Positions 16,483-25,000 of a stretch of 64,000 nucleotides of DNA are shown here, one piece after another. How positions within the stretch are numbered: position 1 is the first letter of the stretch; each line of letters opens with the position of its first letter. The stretch comes from 20CM-2-55-15 sp963738025 (lineage in GTDB: Bacteria; Acidobacteriota; Terriglobia; 20CM-2-55-15), in assembly GCA_963738025.1 (NCBI GenBank), contig CAVTWA010000020.1, forward strand, positions 186,001-250,000, in the 5' to 3' direction. Made by a program: the position numbers and the translations under genes. Below the pieces are notes generated by a model. It saw only the letters and a list, made by a program, of their open reading frames with translations, made no database searches and was not told the origin of the DNA.

Positions 16483-17406
16483 ATGACCGGAATGTCCGAA
16501 GATACAGCCCGGATGGATCCGGAAACGACAGGCGATGCGGCGCCCCGCGTCTGGTGGCTCGCGGCTGCGCTGGCCGTCGTGTCGGCGGCAACCGTGTTCC
16601 GGCTCGCGATGAACTTCTCGCACTCTTATCCGCCGGGTGTGGATGCCGCTTACTATCCGCTTCAGACACGGGCCTGGTTGGTGCGCGGTCATTTAATGTA
16701 CGACGATCTCCCGCTCTACTTCTGGATCAACGCGGCATTCAGTAAAGTGCTCACCATCTTCGGCATGAGCCTCAACGAAGCGGTGTTGTTTTCTTCCCGC
16801 GCTCTGGATTCCTTCCTCGAACCGTGGGTCGCGGCCGGCGTCCTCGGGCTCGGTTATGTGTGGTCGGAAGGGCGGCGCAAAGCGTTACTCGGGTGCACGG
16901 CGGCCGCGGTTCTTGCCGTGTTATCGCCGCCCGTCATCCGGATGCTGTCGGACTTTGAGAAGAACTCGCTCGGCTTCGTGCTCCTGTGCGCGGCCGTGTG
17001 GGCCTGCCGCTCGGCAATGATCCGGCACACGGCACGGGCCTGGCTGTGTCTGGCGGCTATCCTGGCTCTTTCCGCCATGACGCATCTCGGCGCCTTCGCG
17101 ATGACCTTGACGATCGTCGTCATTGCGGTGCTCTTGTGGTCCATCTCGTCAATGAAGTCGTTCAGAGAACGGGTAATTACAGGCGCCATTTTCGCGGCAG
17201 GAGCCGCGCTGCTCATCGCGCTTCTTGCGTTGTTCGACCCTGGTCGCACCGCCAGGTTGTTGCGAGCTCCGGCGCACCTGTTCCGCATACGCGACCTGTT
17301 TGTTCTGCCCATCCCGCTCCTGGTCGTGGCGGTTGTGTTCATCGGAATTGCAATGGGTCTGCTGTGGCGCGACCGGCGAATGCTTCCGCCCGCCGGCATC
17401 CGTTAA
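16483..17406 (+). CDS. Polytopic membrane protein, GT-C-like; 3' end inside a repeat
   Basis: About eight hydrophobic segments follow a polar N-terminus. The first loop reads NFSHSYPPGVDAAYYPLQTR, which resembles the acidic catalytic loop of membrane glycosyltransferases of the GT-C/PMT kind. At 307 aa it is short for such enzymes, which usually exceed 450. Its final codons and TAA stop (17404-17406) lie inside a half-copy of the dispersed ACGGATTNA palindrome. The 3' part may therefore have been lost and the stop supplied by the repeat. The start is uncertain; MTGMSED at 16483 or the second Met at 16492. Confidence 0.55.
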   Translation: MTGMSEDTARMDPETTGDAAPRVWWLAAALAVVSAATVFRLAMNFSHSYPPGVDAAYYPLQTRAWLVRGHLMYDDLPLYFWINAAFSKVLTIFGMSLNEAVLFSSRALDSFLEPWVAAGVLGLGYVWSEGRRKALLGCTAAAVLAVLSPPVIRMLSDFEKNSLGFVLLCAAVWACRSAMIRHTARAWLCLAAILALSAMTHLGAFAMTLTIVVIAVLLWSISSMKSFRERVITGAIFAAGAALLIALLALFDPGRTARLLRAPAHLFRIRDLFVLPIPLLVVAVVFIGIAMGLLWRDRRMLPPAGIR

Positions 17407-17429
17407 ATCCGTTTATTCGTGGTTTATCC
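17398..17429. repeat. Half-copy of the ACGGATTNA palindrome (copy 3)
   Basis: ATCCGTTAAATCCGTTTATT followed by CGTGGTTTATCC matches one arm of the family with a few substitutions; the other arm is missing. It provides the stop codon of the upstream membrane-protein gene and lies before the convergent LytTR gene. Confidence 0.75.
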
Positions 17430-17452
17430 ATCCCTGCTCTTTCGATCTCCCT

Positions 17453-18136
17453 CTACAGGGCTAGAATTTTTCTTAATTGGGTGGACTGGCGGCGCGAAAG
17501 TGCGACCTGTGGGCCGCAGCGCATCGTAACAATGAGGTTGCCTCCAGGATCCCACTCCGTCGACTGGATGGCGTTCAGGTTAATGAGATACCGCCGGCTT
17601 GCCCGGAAAAACGCCGCCGGGTCGAGCCGTTGTTCAAAGGCCGCAAGCGAACCCGCGATCAAAGGCCGCTCATTGCGGAAGAAGACGCGTGTGTAGTTCC
17701 CCTCCGACTCCAGAACCTCGATTTCGGCAACGCGCAGAATCCAGCACCGTTCGTCGTCGCGCAGGAAGATCTGATCCGGCAAGGGCGCCTGGCGGCCCCG
17801 CACTTTCTGCAGAGCGGCGGCAAGGCGTGCCGGAGCGATCGGTTTGAGCAGGTAATCGAGGGCGTTCACTTCAAATGCTTTCAGGGCGTGCTGATCGTAA
17901 GCCGTCGTGAAGATGACCTCCGGCACTTCAGCGAGACGGCTCAGCAGGTCGAAACCCGTCATGCCCGGCATTTCGATATCGAGAAAAATCAAATCCGGCT
18001 CTTCCGTCTGGATGACCGCCAGAGCATCATTACCACTCGCCGCCTCGGCGATGATCTCAATTTCCGGATGAGCGGCTAGAAGCCGGCGCAATTCCCTGCG
18101 CGCGATCCGTTCATCGTCGACAATAATCGCTCTCAT
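17453..18136 (-). CDS. LytTR-family response regulator
   Basis: The receiver domain (residues 1-115) has the acidic pair Asp7/Asp8, phospho-acceptor Asp53 in LIFLDIEMPGMTG, Thr in FTTAYD and Lys in DYLLKPI. The LytTR DNA-binding domain follows from about residue 125 (VLESEGNYTRVFFRNERPLI, then FRASRRYLINLNAI). At 227 aa it is full length. Its start overlaps the sensor kinase by four bases (ATGA), so the kinase upstream is its partner. LytTR regulators bind promoter repeats; its targets may include the co-transcribed amidohydrolase, but no site was identified. Confidence 0.93.
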   Translation of the reverse strand: MRAIIVDDERIARRELRRLLAAHPEIEIIAEAASGNDALAVIQTEEPDLIFLDIEMPGMTGFDLLSRLAEVPEVIFTTAYDQHALKAFEVNALDYLLKPIAPARLAAALQKVRGRQAPLPDQIFLRDDERCWILRVAEIEVLESEGNYTRVFFRNERPLIAGSLAAFEQRLDPAAFFRASRRYLINLNAIQSTEWDPGGNLIVTMRCGPQVALSRRQSTQLRKILAL

Positions 18137-19155
18137 GCCTGTTGCGGGATCACGACCTTAACCAGGACCGCACCGTTCCTTGCTGCCAGCGACAGCATCG
18201 CTTGATTTCCACACAACAGGCGCAACCGCTCCCGGGCATTCGCCAACCCGGTCTGTGTGCCTTCTCCACCGGAGTCCCGTAGTGTGCCGGGATTCTCAAC
18301 CTCAAGGATAAGATTGTCACCTTCCACGGCCGCGCGAACGCTTACGATACCGCCTTCGCGAAGCTTCGAAATCCCATGCTTGACCGCGTTTTCCACCAGC
18401 GTTTGAACCAGCATGACGGGAACCGGGCATTGCGTGGCGGCAGGTGGTATATCGACTCGCACCTTTAACCGGTCTTCAAACCGTGCGGACTCCAGTGCCA
18501 GATAATCGGAAACCGCGGCCATCTCTTCGGCGAGTGGAATCATCTGCCTCCCGTTGGCGCGGAGCGCCCGCCTGAACAGATTCGCCAGACTTGTGATCAT
18601 CTCCTGCGCCTGCTCCGGATTCTCTCCAATGCTGCCACGAATCGTATTCAGCGAATTGAAGAGAAAATGAGGACTCACCTGGGCCTGCAACGCCTGGAGT
18701 TCCGCCTTCTGCACCAGTAGTTGCGATTCGACTTCCGACTGCCGGTAGCGGCGATACCAGTGGATCGCCACGTAAGCCGCTGTCCACGCGCACGTCATAA
18801 ACGTAACGCCCCAGGCGGTGCTGAGCGCTGCCGTCCTGTCGAAGGCATTTTCGCCCGTAAGGATTCGCGAAATAGCGATGACAAACAGCGTCTGCGCTCC
18901 TCCAATCGCTACCGCGCAACCGAACATTCGCGGCAGGCCGCGTAAAGGCGGCATCGTGAGCCACTGCCGCTTCCGGATCTGCAAACGCAGCAGGTGCGTG
19001 AAACCGATGCTGTAGGCGAAGAACAGGATAAATCCGACAAAAATATACGTCTGCCAGCCAAGAAAAGCGGTGATCACAGCGAAAACGATCGCGCTGTAGC
19101 TTCCCCAACCTGCAACCTGGCATGTCCAGTACGCGGAATCCGCCTTCAGCTTCAT
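18133..19155 (-). CDS. LytS-type sensor histidine kinase
   Basis: Four hydrophobic segments fill residues 1-135. A short coiled linker (SEVESQLLVQKAELQALQAQ) leads to the His_kinase domain with phospho-acceptor His163 in QVSPHFLFNSLNTI, then LVQTLVENAVKHGISK (N box) and GLANARERLRLLCG. This is the small LytS/YehU class without a separate periplasmic sensor domain, so it probably senses within or at the membrane. The gene overlaps both neighbours by four bases (amidohydrolase upstream, LytTR regulator downstream), which shows a coupled three-gene operon. Confidence 0.93.
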   Translation of the reverse strand: MKLKADSAYWTCQVAGWGSYSAIVFAVITAFLGWQTYIFVGFILFFAYSIGFTHLLRLQIRKRQWLTMPPLRGLPRMFGCAVAIGGAQTLFVIAISRILTGENAFDRTAALSTAWGVTFMTCAWTAAYVAIHWYRRYRQSEVESQLLVQKAELQALQAQVSPHFLFNSLNTIRGSIGENPEQAQEMITSLANLFRRALRANGRQMIPLAEEMAAVSDYLALESARFEDRLKVRVDIPPAATQCPVPVMLVQTLVENAVKHGISKLREGGIVSVRAAVEGDNLILEVENPGTLRDSGGEGTQTGLANARERLRLLCGNQAMLSLAARNGAVLVKVVIPQQA

Positions 19156-20822
19156 TTGTTCGCACGCGCAACGATTTGTCCATCCAGCATTGTCCAGACC
19201 GGCTGCCGCAGTGTATCGAGTTTCAAGAGCGGATTCTCTTTCGTCAGGATGAGATCCGCGCGATAGCCCACCATCACACGCCCGACTTCCGCGGCCTTTC
19301 CAAGATAGGCGGCATTGTTCACGGTCGCGAAAGCAAGAATTTCCGCCGGCTGGAAGCCGGCACGGGCAAAGTGTGCCAATTCGTCATGGAATCCCGAGCC
19401 GTAACGCACCATCGGTGCATCGGTCCCGATGACCAGCCGGGCCCCGGCGCCACGAAGCTTGCGGACCGAATCGTAGCTGCACTGCATCTCACGGGCGATG
19501 GCATCCGGCGGAAGTTTGTTCATGGTCAGATCCATTTCGTATTCGCCGAAAGTCGGATCGATGAACGGATGTTTCTCCGCGACAACCTCCGCTAAGGGTG
19601 GCGTTACATTGCGCAAATAGGCGGCATGTTCGACGCCGGTAGCTCCAGCGCCGATCGCGTCCCGAAACTCCTGTTCGGTTTCCGCATGAACCACCGAAAT
19701 CAAGTGATGTTCGCCGGCCCACTGGATACCTTTCGCCAGGAGTTCTGCGCTCAGTTCCTCTTTGGCGCGACCGATGGTACCGTGGATGAACTTCACAGCG
19801 TCCGGGCCTGCGGCCAGATTTCGATTCAATCCATCCATCAAGCTCTTATCGTCCCAGGCGAGGATAGCACCTTGCTCCGCGGTCGCAGCGTTCCAGATGG
19901 TACTCACCGGATGTCCGTGCGGGGATGTGACGAGCCGACCCACAAAAAACAAACGCGGCCCCAGGATCTGATGTTTGCCGAGGCGTTCCCGCAGATCGAA
20001 ACCGCTGGACGCATCGCCTCCCAAATCGCGAACAGACGTCACTCCGCTGGCGAGATATGCCTGCCGCTGCGGCGCATATTCGCGCAGAAGCGACTTCACC
20101 AGATATGGCAGGTTGAATCCTTCGGGCATCTCGATCGGAGATTGCAGATGCGTGTGGACGTCGATCAGGCCCGGCACCAGGTATTGCGCTTGCGCATCGA
20201 GGCGCGGCCAGTCGCCGTGCTGTGCTGCGGGCCCGATTTCTTCGATGCGGCCGTCCTCTATATATAAGGTCTGTCCATCGATGATCCGCCCCCTTTCGGT
20301 ATCGACAATACGCACGTTTGTTATGGCCAGCCGGTTCGGGATTTGCGGCCATGATATGTCGGCGGTGGCCATCAGAAGCAAAGGAGCCAGGCTGCCCGCT
20401 GCGAAAACCACAGCGCCTGCTCCGAGCGCGACGCGCCTCACGCGGTGCGTCAAGTAAAACAGCAGCCGCACCATTGCGTAGAATTGCGGTGTTGCGCTCA
20501 AGTAAATAAGGAATTGCCCAGCCGGCCACGGCCGGAACCTGCCGCCAAACAGCGGATACAACAGCCACAACGTCAGAAAATACAGAGGCAGCGAAAGGGC
20601 AAAGCTCCAGAGAAACCTCTGTACCATCCGCCCGCTGTACCAGCCCAGGAACGCGCCGAGCGGCCACCAATAAAGGAAACATAGTCCGGCGCTGAAGGCG
20701 AGGCCGCGGAGCGGAGTCGTCCAGTCAGCGGCCTTCAAGCCAATAGCGGCCACGAGCGGCAACGGCGCCGCGATGAACAACGTGGAAACCAGAACGAATC
20801 GGCGAAAAGTGTTTGTGTCCAT
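19152..20822 (-). CDS. Membrane-anchored amidohydrolase
   Basis: The N-terminal third (from MDTNTFRRFVLVST) has about five membrane segments. A complete metal-dependent amidohydrolase domain follows. LVPGLIDVHTHLQSP gives the HxH pair, DAVKFIHG the likely bridging Lys, VVHAETEQEF and GVEHAAYL the later His ligands, and LVIGTDAPMV the catalytic Asp; YRADLILTKENPL closes it. Close soluble relatives include imidazolonepropionase-like and prolidase-like exported enzymes. The membrane half is unusual. ATG 20822 is chosen because the earlier codons look like intergenic sequence, but no strong ribosome-binding site is present. The stop overlaps the LytS-type kinase start by four bases. Confidence 0.82.
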   Translation of the reverse strand: MDTNTFRRFVLVSTLFIAAPLPLVAAIGLKAADWTTPLRGLAFSAGLCFLYWWPLGAFLGWYSGRMVQRFLWSFALSLPLYFLTLWLLYPLFGGRFRPWPAGQFLIYLSATPQFYAMVRLLFYLTHRVRRVALGAGAVVFAAGSLAPLLLMATADISWPQIPNRLAITNVRIVDTERGRIIDGQTLYIEDGRIEEIGPAAQHGDWPRLDAQAQYLVPGLIDVHTHLQSPIEMPEGFNLPYLVKSLLREYAPQRQAYLASGVTSVRDLGGDASSGFDLRERLGKHQILGPRLFFVGRLVTSPHGHPVSTIWNAATAEQGAILAWDDKSLMDGLNRNLAAGPDAVKFIHGTIGRAKEELSAELLAKGIQWAGEHHLISVVHAETEQEFRDAIGAGATGVEHAAYLRNVTPPLAEVVAEKHPFIDPTFGEYEMDLTMNKLPPDAIAREMQCSYDSVRKLRGAGARLVIGTDAPMVRYGSGFHDELAHFARAGFQPAEILAFATVNNAAYLGKAAEVGRVMVGYRADLILTKENPLLKLDTLRQPVWTMLDGQIVARANK

Positions 20823-21308
20823 GGCGGCATTATTTGGAATGCCGCGGCTCCGCGGCGGAAAAGATGATGGACGGCGGAATGGCGGGATGAGCGGCGTGCG
20901 GCTAACCCCAATAGTGTTCGGAAGGGGGAACAAGAGACACAAAAGGCGTGAGGAGCGAAGTCCCCGCCTAAGTACTGCTTTTCGTAATTACGGCAACGTA
21001 TGGAGACGTGGATTCGAGGACAACCTGAGCTCAGCCATTCCCCGCCTAAGCTTAGGCGGGGAATATCTGCACTTATCCGCATAGCACTACGCCCATTTCA
21101 ACGTCCGCCCTAAATCAATTCGGACAAACCAGTAAGGGATTTCGTCGCTTATCCCAAACAACTGCCTTGAAGCCTTGTTACACAAAGGCAGAATGAATAT
21201 TCCGGCTAGTCCTTATTTCCGCCGGCGCTAATTTGCCGGCGCTCGGCCTCGTCGAAACATAGCTTGAACATTGAAGCCGTCTTTCTGGGAGGAAAAGTGC
21301 CGGCCGCT
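20823..21308. other. Intergenic with dispersed repeat, no gene recognised
   Basis: This stretch holds the CCCCGCCT-stem repeat annotated at 20962-21063 and a direct GCCGGCGCT duplication around 21220-21241. No supported gene was found. Confidence 0.5.
20962..21063. repeat. CCCCGCCTAAG / CTTAGGCGGGG repeat, long form A
   Basis: It begins CCCCGCCTAAGTACTGCTTT, contains GGATTCGAGGACAACC and ends in the hairpin CCCCGCCTAAGCTTAGGCGG. The second long copy at 29737-29818 is the same apart from about 22 extra bases here and a few substitutions. Only the hairpin core recurs at 38601, 47198, 47517 and 48972. Confidence 0.88.
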
Positions 21309-21902
21309 TCAAGAACGATGTCCATCGCACTTCGCAGGTTTCAATTTCCTGGCGGCTTTCACAAGGTCGGCATGCGCCTTATCGAAAATGCGATAAGGGA
21401 AACCCTCTTTGCTGAGGTACGGAATCCCCTTCCTGGGCACGCTGGAGGGGCCGCGGTCGATCAACATTTCGCGCTGCAGTTCGGCCAAAGCGAGGTCGGC
21501 CGGATCGGGCCGCTTCATGCCATCCACGGCGAGAAACCGCCGGACGTCACCGGAACTTGCAGTACCGTCGTCGCCAATCAGGCGGAGAGCTCTTTCAGCG
21601 TAGTCTGACAGCCTGGCAACGCGGAAGCGTGAACGCAGGGCGTATAGGGCCGGCACGACCTCGCGATGAACGAGGACGAGGCGATCCGCAATGACATTCG
21701 TCTCGATGACTTCATCGCGCGCGAGCAGCGCGTTCGTCAGCTCGATCGCGCGCCTCTGGTCATGCGCCGCCCCGTACATGCTGGCGAGAGGCAGCGAAGG
21801 CGTCGAATTATATCGAAGGGCGAACTTCACCCGCCTGATGAACCTGATCGCATCATCTTCGCTTTCGATCCGATCAATCATATCCAACGACTGCTGGCAC
21901 AA
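21309..21902 (-). CDS. Protein of unknown function (about 197 aa)
   Basis: The frame runs from TTG 21902 and is open upstream to beyond 21960, so the start is unsettled; a GGAGGAG at about 21930-21936 has no conventional start codon at the right distance. The product is helical and charged: SLDMIDRIESEDDAIRFIRR, then LADRLVLVHREVVPALYALR-like helices (written IADRLVLVHREVVPALYALR in the frame), then ADLALAELQREMLIDRGPSS. The C-terminus is rich in Lys (KAARKLKPAKC). No membrane segment or catalytic motif is evident. It is divergent from the S41-kinase fusion gene. I do not recognise the family. Confidence 0.45.
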   Translation of the reverse strand: MCQQSLDMIDRIESEDDAIRFIRRVKFALRYNSTPSLPLASMYGAAHDQRRAIELTNALLARDEVIETNVIADRLVLVHREVVPALYALRSRFRVARLSDYAERALRLIGDDGTASSGDVRRFLAVDGMKRPDPADLALAELQREMLIDRGPSSVPRKGIPYLSKEGFPYRIFDKAHADLVKAARKLKPAKCDGHRS

Positions 21903-22044
21903 ACGATCGTACGCGACAATCGCTTCTCCTCCGGGGCTCAGATTGACATCGCCTGGGATGCCTGAACATTTTACCAGTAGAATAACGAACGCCTGTAATG
22001 GCGCTCCGCCAGGGTTTTAACAGTTACCCGGGGATTGAGGCATA

Positions 22045-25000
22045 ATGAACCGCATGGTTTACGAGGACGGAAGCAGTATTGCGTTATCAGCGCTGCGTCT
22101 GCTGGAATCGCAGAAGGTCGAAATCGGTTGTCCGAACCTGAAAATCAGGACGATTCCGAAGTTCCTCGAACATGCCGCATCGCTGCGTCTCTCCCGCCGG
22201 GAAAAAGTGATTCTGGTCGATCAGGCCACGCTCCTCATCGAACATTTCTATGCACATCTACCCTTTAAAAGGGTGCGTTACGCCACTGAACCGGTGCAAC
22301 GATTCCGCCTTATCCACGCGCAGCTCGACCAGTTGACCGACCTGCAGTTTCACGAGTTGATGCTTCAAGCCTTCCTGCGGCTGCGCGACGCACACACCTT
22401 TTACGGACTGCCTCTTCCATATAAAGGGAGTTTTGCTCTTCTTCCATTTCGCATGGATTGCTACGAGGAAAAGGGCCACAAACGCTTCATCGTTACCAAT
22501 GTATTGCCGGGGTTCGAGCACCCACACTTTGGCGTCGGCTCGGAAATCAGGCTCTGGCAAGGCATGGCGGTGGAGCGCGCGATTGAGCGTGAAGCCGAAC
22601 AAGAACCAGGTTGCAATCCGGCCTCGCGTTTTGTACGCGGCTTGAAGAGAATGACGAAGAGGAACCTGGCCTTCACGATCCCGCCCGACGAACAGTCCGT
22701 GGTCATCCAGTACATACCAGCCACAGGCAGTTCGGAAGACTTTTGCATCGTGTTGCCATGGTATGTCCTGACGGAGTGTCTGGTTCACTCCGAGCGCTCC
22801 GGTGCGCGATCGAGCTTGAATCAGTCGATGGCTGAGCTAAAGCAACTGAGCCGAATTCTCTGGCAGCGCGACGGGTTACTTCAAGAAAGTGGAGAGACGC
22901 AAATCAACGACCGGGCGCAACGCTCGCAATTTCCCGAAGTATTCGAATTTCAATTCTCAGGGGGCATGGAGTTGCCGGATTCCGCAGCACCGGCGAGCTT
23001 GCGCGATCCGGCGAACCCCGAAAAGAAATTTGGCTACATCCGGGTCAAGAGTTTCGAAGTGGGTTCAAAGGACGACGGCGACCCGGATCAATTTATTGCT
23101 GAGTTCACGCGGATCCTGCTTCTGATGAAGGATGCTGCACCGGATGGGTTGATTCTGGACGTGCGCTCCAATCCAGGAGGCTCGGTCGAGGCCGCCGAGC
23201 GCATCCTGCAACTGCTGACGCCCATTTCAATCGAGCCGACTCGGTTTCACTTCGTCAACAGCAGGGTGAACCAGCAGATTGCTGCTGCCCTTAAAGAAAG
23301 TGACCAGGTCATGGACGCGAACCAACGGGAATGGCGTCCGTGGGTGGATGATCTGCTGGGCGCAGTCAGCAGCGGACTGTTGGTAACAGGAGGAAAACCA
23401 CTGACGAATCCCGATTCGGCCAACGATACCGGTCAAATCTACCAGGGACCGGTCGTGTTGATCATCGACGCCTCTTCCTACAGCGCGACGGATATCTTCG
23501 CCGCCGGGTTTCAGGATCACGGCATCGGCCAGGTTATCGGCGTCGATGAAAACACTGGTGGTGGCGGGGCCAATCGATGGCTGCACGAACAGCTGGTCGA
23601 GAAGCTTGAAGAAAAACTCCCGTCGATTTCTCTCAAAACACTCCCGAAACATGCACAGATGGGGGTTGCCATCCGTCGCGCTTCCCGTGTCGGACTGGGC
23701 GCGGGCAGCGTTATCGAGGATGAAGGGGTGAAAAGGGACGTCGAGTATCAGACGACTCGCGATGACGTTTTGCATCACGATCGGGACTTACTGCGTTTTG
23801 CCTGTGCTCAATTGGGACGCGAGGAGGTATCCAGGTTACGCATCGTCAAAGCCGATCTGCTCGAGCCGGAAGGTGTCAGTCTCATCGTCGAAACGCAGAA
23901 CATTTATCGCATCGATTGTTTCTTGAACGGTTTGCAGCAGTGCTCATTTGCGACGGTAAACGGCGTCAATGCGTTCAGGGTCCCTACGGCCGGGTTACTG
24001 GATCCGCCGCCCGTTTTGCTGCGCGTGAATGGCTTTCGAAAGCTGACCGACTCCATTGGTGCCTCCAATTTGCGCATGGTGGCACGCGATGTGTTCGAAT
24101 TCGCCAACCAGGAGGTCCAGGCTAGCGCTGCTACCAGGCGCTGGATCGAATTAGACCGCATGGTTGGATCGATTGTCTCTCATTACCGCCTTACGGAAGA
24201 GCTTGGCGCCGGCGGAATGGGAATTGTGTATAAGGCTCATGACACCCGTCTGGACCGGCTCGTCGCCATCAAGTTTTTGCCGGCGGCATCGGTCAGCGAC
24301 AAGGAACGCAGGCGCTTTGTAACCGAGGCGCAGTCGGCCGCAGGCATCCATCATCCCAACATCTGTCCCATTTACGAAATCGGTGAGCATCAGGGCCAAC
24401 TGTTTTTTGTGATGGCGCTGCTGGATGGAAAAACGATCAGCGATAAAGTGCACGACGGCCCATTGCCAATCGATACGGCTCTCGACATCACCGTCCAGGT
24501 AGCAGCTGGGCTCGAGAAGGCACATCGTCAGGGTGTGGTCCATCGCGATATCAAGAGCTCCAACATTGTCGTGGATGGCGACGGGCATGCCTGGATTCTG
24601 GATTTTGGGGTGGCTCTGCGACAAGACTCCGATCTCACAGCATCCGGAGCCATCGTCGGAACGCCGGCTTATATGTCCCCTGAACAAGCACAGGGCATGA
24701 CCGTAGACCATCGGTCGGATCTGTGGTCTCTGGCAGTTGTTTTATTCGAGATGCTGACTGGACAGGTTCCCTTTCACGGGAGCCACTACAGTGTTTTGCA
24801 TGCCATCGTCACCGAAGATCCTCCTTCTGTGCCCAGTCTCCGGCCCGGCATTCCCGGCCAGATCGTGCAGTTCATGACCAGGGCTTTTGCCAAAGATCGC
24901 GACAAGCGATGGCAGTCCGCCGCAGAGATGGCGGAGGAACTGGGCCAGATCCGCAGGGCTCTGCTTGCGGAAACGGAAACGCTGGGGGCCGGCACCATTG

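Noticed and set aside
19626..20267. Plus-strand frame of 213 codons opposite the amidohydrolase
   Set aside because: It lies wholly within a gene with intact catalytic motifs on the other strand.
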